Assembly: GCA_047495785.1 (NCBI GenBank)
Contig: JBLDXI010000054.1
Coordinates: 2,728,001-2,792,000, forward strand
Length of the DNA: 64,000 nucleotides
DNA from: Lepidodermella squamata
Lineage: Eukaryota; Gastrotricha
Direction of reading: 5' to 3'
The notes below the pieces were generated by a model. That model saw nothing but the letters and a program-made list of their open reading frames with translations. It was not told the origin of the DNA and did not search any database. The first letter of the stretch is position 1; each line of letters opens with the position of its first letter. Of the stretch, positions 31,852 through 42,859 are shown piece after piece. Position numbers and translations under genes: made by a program.

Positions 31852-32454
31852 ACTTTTTTAGGGGTTGAAAATTTAGTAGCCCGGGCTGCTATTGGAACAA
31901 ATACGGTAATTTGTACATCGCAGGTACAATTTCAAAAAGCTACAATCGGTAAATCTCGTCGAGCACAATGCCGTAAGACTCTAAGCGCTGCATCTGGTCA
32001 TCCAGCAGATGGGAGAAAATGTCGTAAAAAGGTCCAAGTCACAACTGAAAATGCGACTATAAATATGATAATTCTGATCCAACAAACCAAGCTGTCTCTC
32101 AAACTGGTTCAAACGGCGATCGGGCGCGGTGCCGAACGATGCTAACATGGTGCCAGACATGAAATGGCCACCGAATAACCCATCGCTGTTTTCTGTTTTC
32201 ATTCTAATCAATCTCTCCTCGAAGCAGCATGTTCTCGTGCACGGTTTTCACCCATTGGCTGCGCGAAGACCGCTACTAGTTTCTTTTCGCAAATCGGGAG
32301 CGTGCCTGTAACGTTCGCTATTACCATTTACGCAAATGGAACGTCTAACATATAGCTTTAATAACGTATAACACTCAAAATGACAGATCTAAAGTGTAAG
32401 TTTTTTCTATTTCTACTTGAAAATTTACGTCTAATCTATCGGAAAAATGCTGAC
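31852..32454. other. Intergenic, no gene seen
   Basis: Short open frames only. Nothing recognised. Confidence 0.4.
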
Positions 32455-32639
32455 CTGGATACGGCATTTGACTATGTCGAGCGGGACGATAGCAGTGTGA
32501 GTAATACCGCAAGCTAGAATGCCACCAATACCGCATAGGGCGATGTACTTGTTCGAACCGAATTCGCAGCTGTACTGGTTCTTGTCACCGGGTTCATCAA
32601 CGGATGCATCAGAGGGCGTTTTGTACTTACAGGCTGCAT

Positions 32640-33388
32640 TTTAGATCAATTAATTACTTGTTCAATAAAGACCTAAAATTATCAAAAATTATCAGAAACA
32701 TATCACGTTAATTCGGTTGAGCGAGAAATTTAAAAATTTGGAAAATTTGAGCCGACGTGATGCGAGTTTCTGAGAAGTTTCAAGAGACATCAAAGGACTT
32801 TAAACCCGGTCACTTCTTTCAATTTCTAGATAATATTCCGAATTTCCGAATTCGCGTGTTTTACTCGGAAACGCATCCCATCGCCTCCATCTCAATTTAC
32901 GATGAGCAATCTGACTGACAGAGCTGAATTCAACCCGGATATTGATAATATATTATATTCCAAATAAAGATTTGTATATGATTTGAAGATTCAGTGTAAG
33001 TTCGTACCGGAAAATTCATATCGTGGTCATTTCGTACCAATATAAATTCATATCGTGATTCTAATCCTCGCATTGCTTTGGGTATGAAAAAATCACTAAA
33101 AATGTTATGAAAGGTCACCACTTTTGGTACGAAATGACAGCGGTACGAAATTGCGGGTACGAAGTTACACTTTACCATTTGAAAAAACAACACAAAAAAT
33201 TGGAATACGCAAAACTTTACTGAATTTAAAATTCGTTGCGCAGCTGAGAAATCAGACCATATTTTTGGCATTAATTTTCATACAATAACCACCAGTCGAC
33301 TGTGAAAACAACTCAAACCAGCCAACTATAAAAAATGTGTCTTATTTTTCAAGCAGTTTCAAAGCGGTATCAAAAGAAAGTCGATTGT
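32640..33388. other. Intergenic between carrier pseudogene and SLC35E3-like gene
   Basis: AT-rich. A GTACGAAATGAC-type phrase recurs in both orientations at about 33005-33170, suggesting a small degraded inverted repeat. No gene seen. Confidence 0.4.
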
Positions 33389-34604
33389 TCAACTGGAAGC
33401 TGACGTGACATTGAGTAGTAACTCGCCATCGCCGCCATTTGCAGAGCCATTCAAGCGGGACGGTGTGCGTGACTTAGCAAAAGTAGGCGGCGTTCCATTG
33501 CGAATCGCGTCCATCGTTATCGGTTCAGAACTCTGCTTATTTTCAATCATTCGAAAATGAGAGTAAGCAATAACTCCGAGGACTGTCAGCGAGACACCGA
33601 TTAATTGCCGCCAATTGACTGGTTCGGAAAAGGTGAGCCAACTGACGACGATGATAAGCGCGAATTTGGCATGGCCGACGTAATTGTAAGTCAAAGGGCT
33701 GGTGTTGCCGATTATCCAGAAAATGCTCAGATTGACTACGAATGCGATGAGGCAGGATAAGAGGACTAAAAGCTGTAAACAATTTAAAAAATAGAATAAA
33801 TTATAAAATAAATATGTATAAAATCATATCAAAATCACAAAATAAAATTTCAAAATTCTTAAAATTCCAACTTAAAATTTTACATTTTTTTTGAAATTTG
33901 TCTAAGATTTTCCAAAAGTAACTTACAATGCAAGTTGAAGGCCACCATCTGAAAAGACCATGGCCAGCGTCGACTGGTTCAAGAAACGGGAAAATTGCGG
34001 TAAGCATGAACCCTGACATCGGAGCTTGGTACAGCAGCAATTGCATGGAATCCATCTGCAGCTCCTTTTGCTTCTCCGAGACTAGAACTTGGTAGATGGA
34101 GGTGATGACTACAGCGGCTAGGCCGAAAATGATGCCGACTTTTCTGAAAGCTATGTCGTAGTACGAGTACAAAAACACACCGCCAATGATTGGAATGGCT
34201 GTAAGTTGCGATAGCACCGAAAATTTTCGATTGTAAACCACTTGGCTGATGATAACCACGCCGGGGGTTGTTAACGTTTTCAGCAGTTGATAGGTTCCGA
34301 CTTGGTTCAATTCAAGGCTCAGATTGGTCAAGGCGACGAACCCGCAAAACGAGATGCAGAGTGGAATGACTGAAACTGGAGATACGATTTTGCGGGCGAA
34401 CATTCCGAGCCAATTTCCAATTAACAAAAACAACCCAGTTGCGTAGAAATGAAGCGCCGTAAGTGTGAGGTTCGGAAATCCATATTGCGTAAATAAAATT
34501 TTGTTGATAAAAACGATTCCAACAGACGAGGCGATATTGATGGCGATCCAAAATAACGTTAGAATAGGGGAAAGTTGACCCTTTGAACTCCTCAAATTCT
34601 TCAT
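33389..34604 (-). CDS. SLC35E3: SLC35E3-like nucleotide-sugar/triose-phosphate transporter family protein
   Basis: Exons 34604-33927 and 33772-33389, with a 154-bp intron, encode 353 residues. The ATG at 34604 (MKNLRSS) is the first in frame. Family landmarks follow in order: NIASSVGIVFINKILF, GFPNLTLTALHF, SFCGFVALTNLSLELN, VGTYQLLKTLTTP, GVFLYSYYDI, SMQLLLYQAPMS, FVVNLSIFWIIGNTSP and SLTVLGVIAYSHF. This is the ten-helix drug/metabolite transporter fold, expected in Golgi or ER membranes. The substrate of SLC35E3 is not established. The hydrophilic tail after the last helix is longer than in the human protein (313 residues as I recall). It lies in the same direction as the upstream carrier cluster, 610 bp after its last stop. 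Confidence 0.9.
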
Positions 34605-35214
34605 TATAAAATACACTAAAATTCGAAAAATTCGAAAATAAAAAAATCCACCTTAAAAACGCGAATTTGGCAACCATTGTCATTTATTCAGGCAAGTCTT
34701 CTCATCACCTTAGTCTCTACACCGAGTATAGAAATTCTATAATTTAAGACCGTTGCACAACGCTTTTTTCTGCTTGGTTCAAAATGGCAGCCGAATGTAT
34801 ATATAGTGATCTTTCTTCATTTGCTCTGGAAATGTGAAACACGACAATAAATCATCGCGTGGGAATCATTAAAAGAACGTGCGAGATACACACACAACAC
34901 AGCTCATCACACAATGGCAGGTCACCGCGTATAATAATACGAGTCTTGCAATCACCCTCGTCACACCTAAAAAGTGTCATGATTATATATAACGGCCGAT
35001 GTCATTTCTTAGAGTAACCGGTTTTTCGAACTAGTGCACAGATTATTAAGATTCTTGCGCAGCAGAGAGTAGAAATAAGTCGAACACAACTAAATTGTTT
35101 ATCATCAACCTAAAAGCTCAATAATAAAACGCAACAGGAAAAACTAGCAGACGCCACATTGCGTCTCTTCGCTCTATGTCAGTTCTCATTCTCATTCGAT
35201 TTCTTTGCATCGGT
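34605..35214. other. Intergenic between SLC35E3-like gene and phosphate carrier 1
   Basis: This should hold the promoter of the SLC35E3-like gene and the 3' end of carrier 1. No specific motif recognised. Confidence 0.4.
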
Positions 35215-36594
35215 CTAGTTGGTGATGCCAAGTCGTTTCTTCATGCTCTCAGGCATTTCTGGTGGCGGCGGGCGGGGGATGCCGAGGCCAACCTTGACAG
35301 CGTCGTAGACGAACCATTGAAGGGCGGTCAGAGTACCGATCATGATGATACGGGGGGTAAGACCCTTCCACATTCCGAGGAGACCCATGCGCTTGGCGAC
35401 GTCCATAAAGGTGCTACCCTTGTCCTTGTTCAGAATGGAGACAATTGTATCAGCCGGGTGGGAGACAATTGCGCAGAAGACACCGGCGATGTAACCAGCG
35501 GCGAAGGTAACAGTCAGCTGTTCACCCTTGGTGCACTCAGCACGAGGCTTGGGCACAACGTATTGGTACAGGGCCTCCAGGGTACGTTCGAAGCAGGCGA
35601 ACTTCATCATGGTGTACGGGATCTGACGAGCCCAGAGAGGGACAAGGCCCTTGTACAGACCACCGAGGCCTTCCTCCTTGATAATACGGGGCAGACCCTC
35701 ACGGAGGGATGTCGACCATCCCGGCTTGGTCTGGATACGGACCTTGACGGCCTCCATCGGGCAGAGGGCGATATCGGCAATGACTTCAGCCGAGGCGGAA
35801 GCAGCCAGGTAGAGCCAGGTGCGGTGGGTGAAGGCAGCCTCTTCGCCGATCAAGTTGCCGTACTGGATCTTGAAGTACTCGTAGAAGCCGAATTTGCAGA
35901 GACCCTGCATCGAATACCCAATGGCGGTCGGGGCCCAACCGCGACCAAGGCTGGTGACACCACCCTCAGCGACTGAAACCTTAAATCCCTGGAAGATACC
36001 CTTGTATTTACCAGGATCGACCTGTTAAAAAATTACAAAAAAATTATAAATTAAGGAGGATTTTTTTAATTAATATAATAATTTAATTTACCCCGGGGCA
36101 AACTATCCCGCCAGATATTCAATTATTTTGCTGAAATCATGCCAGTATATCAACGTCAAACAAAAATATCAATGTTTAAGCGACATTGCAGTCGAAAAAT
36201 TGTAACATTTAAGGACGGAACCCCACTAGAAATTTGAACTCGAGTTGATTCAGGGGACTAAAAAAGTTGAGGCTCGCCAATTTCGGTCTATAAAATTGAT
36301 CCGCCACTATTCACTTGCAAACGGATAATTTAAAGACGAAATGATCATATATTCAAGTAAAATACTGACCTGAATACGGCACTTGACGATATCGAGAGGG
36401 ACGACGGCGGTGTGGGTGATACCGCACGACAGGATGCCACCGAGACCGCAAAGGGCGAAGAACTTGTTCGAACCAAACTCGCAGCTGTACTGGCTCTTGT
36501 CACCGGGTGCACCGGCAGCCTCGCAGCGGGCGGCCAGGACCGGGTTCATGATCGGGAGCATCAGAGCGCGTTTTTGAGTACCTTCGGGCTGCAT
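35215..36594 (-). CDS. SLC25A3: Mitochondrial phosphate carrier, copy 1
   Basis: Exon 1 is 36594-36370 and exon 2 is 36021-35215, encoding 343 residues. The intron follows CRIQ in phase 0. The three carrier repeats are marked by PLDIVKCRIQ, CPMEAVKVRIQ and HPADTIVSILNK. YSCEFGSNKFFALCGLGG, SLGRGWAPTAIGYSMQGLCKFGFYEYFK and TALQWFVYDAVKV are phosphate-carrier hallmarks. The protein brings phosphate into the mitochondrial matrix with protons for ATP synthesis. The N-terminus is short, as in invertebrates without a long presequence. It is the last of three intact tandem copies. Near-identical stretches over exon 2 suggest gene conversion or recent duplication. Confidence 0.93.
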
Positions 36595-36994
36595 TTTGAT
36601 TAGCCTTAATTACTTAGACTTAGTCTAAAACGGCCTAGAAATTGACAAAAAATACAAGTTGAATAATACTTTACTTCGAGGTAAACTCCGCAGGTTTTTC
36701 GCTGACTATAAAATAAATAAAACTCAGATGAGTAGAGGGTTTGATTGTTCGAGACGAAAACTAGTACAAAATAACAAGATCTGCTATGGTTTGTTCAGAA
36801 CAACTCGGAGCTACAATCACACACATGAGACAGGCGTAGAGACAGGAAGCACTAGTCGAAAACCGGTTCGGATGCCGCAATGGGCAGTTGATAATTTCAT
36901 CGAAAAATAAATTATTTAAAACAAGCTAGCACTTTGGAACAATAATAGCACTCTAATTCACGTTCAGAAAATTCGTAGTTGAACCTTCGATAGT
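36595..36994. other. Spacer between phosphate carriers 2 and 1
   Basis: 400 bp between the copy 2 stop and the copy 1 start. It probably holds the copy 1 promoter. No motif recognised. Confidence 0.4.
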
Positions 36995-38111
36995 TTAGTG
37001 ATGACCGCCGGCAGCTGGGACTGGACCGGTAATACCAAGACGTTTCTTCATGCTCTCAGGCATTTCAGCCGGGGGTGGGCGAGGAATGCCCATACCCACC
37101 TTAACCGCGTCATAGACGAACCACTGCAGGGCAGTCAGAGTACCAATCATAATGATACGTGGGGTCAAGCCCTTCCACATGCCCAACAGGCCCATTCGTT
37201 TCGCAACATCCATAAAGGTGCTACCCTTGTCCTTGTTCAAAATCGAAACAATAGTGTCGGCCGGGTGGGAGACAATTGCGCAGAAGACACCGGCAATGTA
37301 ACCAGCGGCGAAGGTAACGGTCAACTGCTCACCCTTGGTGCAATCAGCACGAGGCTTGGGCACAACGTATTGGTACAAGGCCTCCAGGGTACGCTCGAAG
37401 CAGGCGAATTTCATCATGGTGTACGGGATCTGACGAGCCCAGAGGGGGACAAGGCCCTTGTACAGACCACCGAGGCCTTCCTCCTTAATAATTCGAGGGA
37501 GACCCTCGCGGAGGGTGGTCGACCATCCGGGTTTCGTTTGAATGCGAACTTTCACGGCCTCCATCGGGCACAGGGCGATGTCAGCGATGACTTCGGCCGA
37601 GGCGGATGCAGCGAGGTAGAGCCAGGTGCGGTGGGTGTAGGCGGCTTCTTCTCCGATGATATTGCCATACTGGACTTTGAAGTATTCGTAGAAACCGAAT
37701 TTGCACAGGCCTTGCATGGAGTAACCAATCGCGGTCGGGGCCCAGCCACGTCCCAAACTCGAAACACCACCCTCGGCAATCGAAATCTTGAAACCCTGGA
37801 AGATGCCCTTGTATTTGCCAGGATCGACCTAAACAATCGAAGAATGGTTATTAATAAAATCTACCTTAATAATTATTTATTACTTGGATACGGCACTTGA
37901 CGATATCGAGAGGTACAACAGCCGTGTGGGTCGTTCCGCACGAAATAATGCCGCCGAGACCGCAGAGAGCGAAAAACTTGGGTGAGGCGAACTCGCAGCT
38001 GTACTGCTCCTTGCCGGTCGGCTTAGCACCGGCAGACTCGCAGCGAGCGGCCAAGACCGGGTTCATCAACGGGTGAAGGGCACGCGGCTTGTTATTGACC
38101 TCAGGCAGCAT
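36995..38111 (-). CDS. SLC25A3: Mitochondrial phosphate carrier, copy 2
   Basis: Exon 1 is 38111-37884 and exon 2 is 37828-36995, with a 55-bp intron at the same CRIQ/VDPG position, encoding 353 residues. All three repeat signatures are intact (PLDIVKCRIQ, CPMEAVKVRIQ, HPADTIVSILNK). Compared with copy 1 it has a different N-terminus (MLPEVNNKPRALHPLMNP), ASPKFF for GSNKFF, and an extended C-terminus ending PVPAAGGHH. A 300-codon open frame on the opposite strand is a codon-bias shadow. It sits 163 bp after copy 3. Confidence 0.93.
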
Positions 38112-38274
38112 TTTTTCGCGAGACGAAATTACACTTAAACGTCTAGATTAATAAATTTAATAAACCGGTGATTTAACATTGATGTCAAGTGTCAAGCAAT
38201 ACAATCACAGCATAAATTAAAATTAAAATAAGCTAGCAATCGTTGTAATCGAAAAACGACAACAATGTCGTGAA

Positions 38275-39324
38275 TTAGTGGTTGCCACCAGCTGGCTCGG
38301 CAATGCTGAGGCGCTTCTTCATACTCTCAGGCATCTCAGCCGGGGGAGGGCGCGGAATGCCAAGACCCACCTTAACCGCATCATAGACGAACCACTGAAG
38401 GGCGGTCAGAGTACCAATCATGATGATACGTGGGGTAAGACCCTTCCACATTCCGAGAAGACCCATTTTCTTAGCCACCTCAATGAAAGTGCTACCCTTA
38501 TCCTTATTCAAGATGGAAACAATTGTATCAGCCGGGTGGGAGACAATTGCGCAGAAGACACCGGCGATGTAACCAGCCGCGAAGGTAACAGTCAACTGCT
38601 CGCCCTTGGTGCACTCAGCTCTTGGTTTTGGAACTACATACTGATACAAAGCTTCCAGGGTTCGCTCGAAACAAGCGAATTTCATCATGGTGTATGGGAT
38701 CTGACGGGCCCAGAGCGGGACAAGACCCTTGTACAGACCTCCAATACCTTCCTCCCTAACAATACGAGGCAGACCTTCGCGGAGAGTTGTTGACCAACCT
38801 GGGCTGGTTTGAATGCGGACTTTGACGGCCTCCATCGGGCATAAAGCAACGTCGGCGATGACCTCGGCCGAAGCTGAGGCTGCCAGGTACACCCAGGTAC
38901 GGTAATTATAAGCAGCTTCTTCGCCGATCATGTTACTGTACTGGATCTTGAAGTACTCGTAGAAGCCGAACTTGCAGAGACCCTGCATCGAATATCCAAT
39001 GGCGGTCGGGGCCCAACCGCGGCCAAGGCTGGAGACACCTCCCTCAGCGACTGAAACCTTGAATCCCTGGAAGATGCCCTTGTATTTACCGGGATCAACC
39101 TGGATGCGGCATTTCACGATATCCAAAGGGACCATGGCAGTGTGGGTAATACCGCAGGACAGAATGCCACCGAGACCACACAGTGCGAAGAATTTCGGCG
39201 AACCGAATTCACAACTGTACTGCTCCTTGCCGGTCAGCTTAGCACCGGCAGACTCGCATCGAGCGGCCAGGACTGGGTTCATCAGTGGGTGCAGAGGTCG
39301 CTTAATGCTAGATTCGAGAGCCAT
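38275..39324 (-). CDS. SLC25A3: Mitochondrial phosphate carrier, copy 3 (intronless)
   Basis: A single uninterrupted frame of 349 residues. It reads straight through CRIQVDPGKYKG, where copies 1 and 2 and the pseudogene have an intron. All three carrier signatures and the GRGWAPTAIGYSMQGLCKFGFYEYFK segment are intact. The C-terminus ends RLSIAEPAGGNH, close to copy 2. Exact loss of the intron suggests passage through cDNA (retrocopy or conversion by cDNA). Its place in the tandem array, close to copy 2, favours conversion. Otherwise it appears functional. Confidence 0.93.
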   Translation of the reverse strand: MALESSIKRPLHPLMNPVLAARCESAGAKLTGKEQYSCEFGSPKFFALCGLGGILSCGITHTAMVPLDIVKCRIQVDPGKYKGIFQGFKVSVAEGGVSSLGRGWAPTAIGYSMQGLCKFGFYEYFKIQYSNMIGEEAAYNYRTWVYLAASASAEVIADVALCPMEAVKVRIQTSPGWSTTLREGLPRIVREEGIGGLYKGLVPLWARQIPYTMMKFACFERTLEALYQYVVPKPRAECTKGEQLTVTFAAGYIAGVFCAIVSHPADTIVSILNKDKGSTFIEVAKKMGLLGMWKGLTPRIIMIGTLTALQWFVYDAVKVGLGIPRPPPAEMPESMKKRLSIAEPAGGNH

Positions 39325-39677
39325 TTTGAACAGTAACTATCTCAAGGTTTAAATTACTAGCTAAGCTACAAATAGGTACGGGGAAATTAAGGGGAAACTC
39401 GAAAGTGCAAGATTATATTTATGAAGTTATCTCAGGACATTTCCGTTGTAATAAGCAAATTTAATCGTAAAAAATCTAGGGAATAAAAGTACATGATTAG
39501 TGACTAGGTCAATCTGTTAGAAAAACATTCGAGAGCATATCATATTTGTGATCTTCAAAGACGAGGAGAGATTGTGCAAATGGAAATTAAAACAACAACG
39601 CCACCAGCAAATAAGTGAAATCAAGACAATTTAAGATGGTCAAATCGTTGCGTTTAGTAGTTAGATTTTGTGTTTGA
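39325..39677. other. Spacer between TMEM201-like gene and phosphate carrier 3
   Basis: 353 bp without recognised features. The two genes run in the same direction. Confidence 0.4.
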
Positions 39678-41120
39678 TTAAAGAGCTAGGTATGCATAGC
39701 CAACAACAGCAGCGCTAGCGACAGCACCGATTGCGATGTAGACTGATACGTTTGACGAGAGTGAAGGGCGGCGGTGTGAGACCCCAGGTGAATTAGACCC
39801 ATTCGAATAAGGCGAGTAGTTGCTTTGCATGTAATTGCTTTTTGTGGACGAAAACGCTTTCCAGGGAGATTGCATTCCAGGAGCACGGCGCCTAGTGACA
39901 ACGGTTTCAGCCAGCAAACTAGCCACGTAAGGCTCGGAAGGTGTTGGCGATCCATTCATGGTTGTAGCAGAATTCTGGCGGTGGAAAGCTCCACTGGCGT
40001 GAGACCGATTCTTATCATGAGGTAGCAAAGATACGGCATTCAGAAAGGCAAAAAAACAGACGCCGAATGGAATAAATTGAATGATGAAGCTTGAAAACTT
40101 GGCGACTAGCTTTAAGTGATGCGACACCAGCCATTCATAGTCAACGAACTTAAGATAATAGAAAACAGCCAGTAGATCAATGCAAACAACAAAAGTGAGT
40201 CCGAGGATGGCAAGCGGGGTCAAAGGCAAACGACGATACGGCGAAGTGATCGCAGAAACAAAGGCTAATCCAACCGCCAGAAAATTGGAGAACATTCGAA
40301 AGGCCCAAAATGCCGGCAGATCAAAAGGCCCCCAAAATAATGGGAAGATTGCCGAAAGGATAGTCAACATAGTAATAACTTTGTTCCTTCGGTAAACTCG
40401 TTGAGAAGGCACAAACACATCCCCTTCAGCAACTACGCCACGTTTAGCCATAAATAAGCGGTGTTGGGTTCCAACAGTTGAAGTAGACGCAACATTTGCA
40501 GCGATTTGACGATCTTGTTCCCCAACAAATTGATGAACACGGGCTTGGCAAGCTTGGCACAGGGGATAATCCCGCTCCAGCTGCTTCTCGTAGACAGCAA
40601 ATTCTCGGTCAAAAACGGCATCACCTCCGGCTGAGGGAACAAATTTGGCTTTGAGAGCTACTATTTTTTCTTGATTGTCCATGCATCGATTGCAAAGCAA
40701 GTTTCCTGGGGCTGTTGCTGGACGGGGTGAGCCATTGGCGGGTACTCCTGCACGTTTTGACAACGGCGTCTCACAGGCAGTTCGAGGATTCATTTGTGCG
40801 TGGTACAGCTCTGGTAGGGGACGGGCGTAGTCACCATCATCATCAAATGCATTAAGCTGACCACATGATTGACAAAGATCAGTAACGGGATCGACAATGG
40901 CTTCAGTATTTGTAGTTTCACAGAAATGACAACGATTGATTCGGTTTGACTTTTTCACGGGAATACCATCCACCAGAGCATTGAACAACCAACGAATGTA
41001 ACCAAATACCACAAATGCAATGAAGGAAGATACGACTAGGGTAAAACCTTCGTCATACATTCGGTTCTTGAATAGTCCAAGGACCGGGATGTACAATCGA
41101 ATCAAGTCAAGCTCAACCAT
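39678..41120 (-). CDS. TMEM201: TMEM201/Samp1/Ima1-type inner nuclear membrane protein
   Basis: An intronless frame of 480 residues from the ATG at 41120. A first membrane helix (about 24-45) is followed by four CxxC pairs (C64/C67, C83/C86, C143/C146, C188/C191), the zinc-type Ima1 N-terminal domain. GDYARPLPELY and YPLCQACQARVHQFVGEQDRQI match the conserved human stretches. Four or so helices follow (about 270-400), then a Ser-rich linker and a C-terminal helix (VYIAIGAVASAAVVGYAYLAL). The family sits in the inner nuclear membrane and links chromatin, lamina and LINC complexes to the cytoskeleton. An in-frame extension exists upstream but starts with TTG, so the ATG was chosen. Confidence 0.88.
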   Translation of the reverse strand: MVELDLIRLYIPVLGLFKNRMYDEGFTLVVSSFIAFVVFGYIRWLFNALVDGIPVKKSNRINRCHFCETTNTEAIVDPVTDLCQSCGQLNAFDDDGDYARPLPELYHAQMNPRTACETPLSKRAGVPANGSPRPATAPGNLLCNRCMDNQEKIVALKAKFVPSAGGDAVFDREFAVYEKQLERDYPLCQACQARVHQFVGEQDRQIAANVASTSTVGTQHRLFMAKRGVVAEGDVFVPSQRVYRRNKVITMLTILSAIFPLFWGPFDLPAFWAFRMFSNFLAVGLAFVSAITSPYRRLPLTPLAILGLTFVVCIDLLAVFYYLKFVDYEWLVSHHLKLVAKFSSFIIQFIPFGVCFFAFLNAVSLLPHDKNRSHASGAFHRQNSATTMNGSPTPSEPYVASLLAETVVTRRRAPGMQSPWKAFSSTKSNYMQSNYSPYSNGSNSPGVSHRRPSLSSNVSVYIAIGAVASAAVVGYAYLAL

Positions 41121-42318
41121 TGTAATACTGTCCTGGGATCTAAACAATGAAGACAAAACACAAAATGAAGAGAGCAATCGGCGAAGGTCAAAGGAATTTC
41201 TTTAAAAAAAGGTCAAGAAAAGTGTCTATTTGACAGGTCAAGTCTCGTGGCCGCTACTCCAAGGTGTAAGGTTCAGGTAGCATGCAGATGACGTAGAACT
41301 GGAGCTCACCGCAAAAGGTTTCGGGATTCAACCGGCGCCCTGAAAACGCCCTAAAAAAAGGCCAGAAAAAACTCGTGTCTGACAACCTTCATTGTCAAAA
41401 AAACTTGCTTCTGATTTTATTATCAAACTAAAAAATTTAACGATCCACAAAAATTTAATTACGTCGCTATGGACGCATCTACGGCGATGCATATGACTTG
41501 AGATGGAACATTAACAACTTTCTTCTTTTCATGAATATATGTATATCCAGTATGAACAGTTGTGATATTTAACCTGCCCCTCCCACCTCCGCTCCTCTCT
41601 CGCACCGTCCATGCGACGAGCGAGCTATCTCCGCCGCCGGAGAAATTTGTATATTTGTAATTAGATGATTGTAAGTATAAAGATTTCAGAATAAATTGGT
41701 TTTTCGTTTCGTTTTCGTTTTTCGTTTTTCATCAGACGTCAGCTGTTGCGTGCATATTACTCTGTGATTCTGCATCAAAGGAATTAATCTTGTTTCAATA
41801 AAAAGCTCGAACGAATTTCCGACTTGAAATGTACCGAAGAGAGAGTACGATTTCGCTAAATAGGAGAAAAGAGGTTTATTAAAGTCTAATGAGATGTGAG
41901 ATGATGACTTTTTTGTGATCTTGTCTGCGTTCTTTTACGTATCTTCAGGGAAGCAGTAATAGTAAAACCACCAGGACTAGTTCAAGGACAACTGCATCTG
42001 TAACCAGTATGATTTTTTCGATCAGTTCGTATCGATCGATGATTTTTGCACTTTGATTTCGGATTTTACATTGAGATTGTTTTATCAGGCCCAGACGCCC
42101 CTGAAGAGGGCAAGAACACTTTCCTTCCTTCTGCAAGATTATTTGTCTTTCACCATTGATCACACTCACTATAATGTATTCTCAAAGGTACCGAATGAAC
42201 TAACGCAACTTTGATTTTCTCATTAACATCAAAACACGTTGTGATCAAACGATTATTAGATGTTGACCTAACCGTTTGTTTCTCATTATTGCTAGGTCAG
42301 CGGCAAGTTAGCAGTGTG
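41121..42318. other. Divergent intergenic region (TMEM201-like and MORN2)
   Basis: 1.2 kb between genes transcribed away from each other, so it must contain both promoters. It contains a TTTTCGTTTTTCG-type run near 41700-41730. A GCTAG acceptor-like site just before 42299 might mark a 5' UTR intron of MORN2. No TATA box could be assigned. Confidence 0.4.
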
Positions 42319-42759
42319 ATGGTGAAAGAAACGAAAAAGAAAGCCCAAGGTCAGCAGCCGGATGAAATCAAGCTCGAAAATGGAGTATTTTATTTTCCGA
42401 ATGGTGACAAATACGAGGGCTCTTATTTGACGAAAGACGACCACATCGAACGCAGTGGCACTGGAGTTCACACAACTGCAGACGGTACTGTCTACGAGGG
42501 CGACTGGCAAAATGATAAAATGAATGGCAAAGGTAAAATGACATACCCATCTGGCACGACTTACCAAGGTGATTTCGTCAATAATGAATACCATGGAAAC
42601 GGCAAGTACATATGGCCTGATGGCTCATTTTACACTGGCGAATTCAGAGAGAATAAGTTGGAAGGCGATGGCGAATTCACTGACATTCATGGCCAAGTGT
42701 GGAGTGGGAAATTCCGATTTAGAGTTGCTCCTAACTTGAAATTTGCTCTAAGAATGTAG
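42319..42759 (+). CDS. MORN2: MORN repeat-containing protein 2
   Basis: 146 residues from the ATG at 42319. Four or five MORN units are visible: YFPNGDKYEGSY, GTVYEGDWQNDKMNGKGKM, GTTYQGDFVNNEYHGNGKY, GSFYTGEFRENKLEGDGEF. The C-terminus TDIHGQVWSGKFRF...APNLKFALRM is nearly the same as that of vertebrate MORN2, which decides the identification over radial-spoke MORN proteins. Family members act in sperm development and are reported in LC3-linked phagocytosis; which applies here is unknown. CFAP276 starts only 100 bp after its stop on the same strand. Confidence 0.88.
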   Translation: MVKETKKKAQGQQPDEIKLENGVFYFPNGDKYEGSYLTKDDHIERSGTGVHTTADGTVYEGDWQNDKMNGKGKMTYPSGTTYQGDFVNNEYHGNGKYIWPDGSFYTGEFRENKLEGDGEFTDIHGQVWSGKFRFRVAPNLKFALRM

Positions 42760-42859
42760 CATTATTATGATATAAAATTAAATATTTTACCGATATATTT
42801 CTGCTATTATTTGCCTACCTAGGTAGTTATTGTAAAAACTTTGACAAAAATTCATTAAA

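Larger units (their letters stand above)
28123..32639 (-). pseudogene. SLC25A3 (pseudogene): Phosphate-carrier pseudogene (exon 1 and exon 2 separated by transposons)
   Basis: Exon 2 is at 28918-28123 and encodes everything from VDPANYKG to the normal KKRLGITN end. However, a 10-nt deletion near 28868 (after KVSV, where intact copies have AEGG) shifts the frame. A good acceptor (TTTTTAG) precedes it. A matching exon 1 is at 32639-32455, with a GTCAGC donor after CRIQ. It lost 37 nt between two ACCCGGT repeats, again shifting the frame. The 3.5-kb gap holds a LINE fragment and a hAT element. That the two exons belong to one gene is inferred from order and strand. Most of exon 2 is still well conserved, so inactivation looks fairly recent. 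Confidence 0.75.

Noticed and set aside
35176-35976. 266-codon plus-strand frame
   Set aside because: It is antisense shadow of phosphate carrier copy 1.
36998-37900. 300-codon open frame on the plus strand
   Set aside because: It is exactly antisense to phosphate carrier copy 2. The same mirror frame occurs over the other copies and arises from their codon bias.
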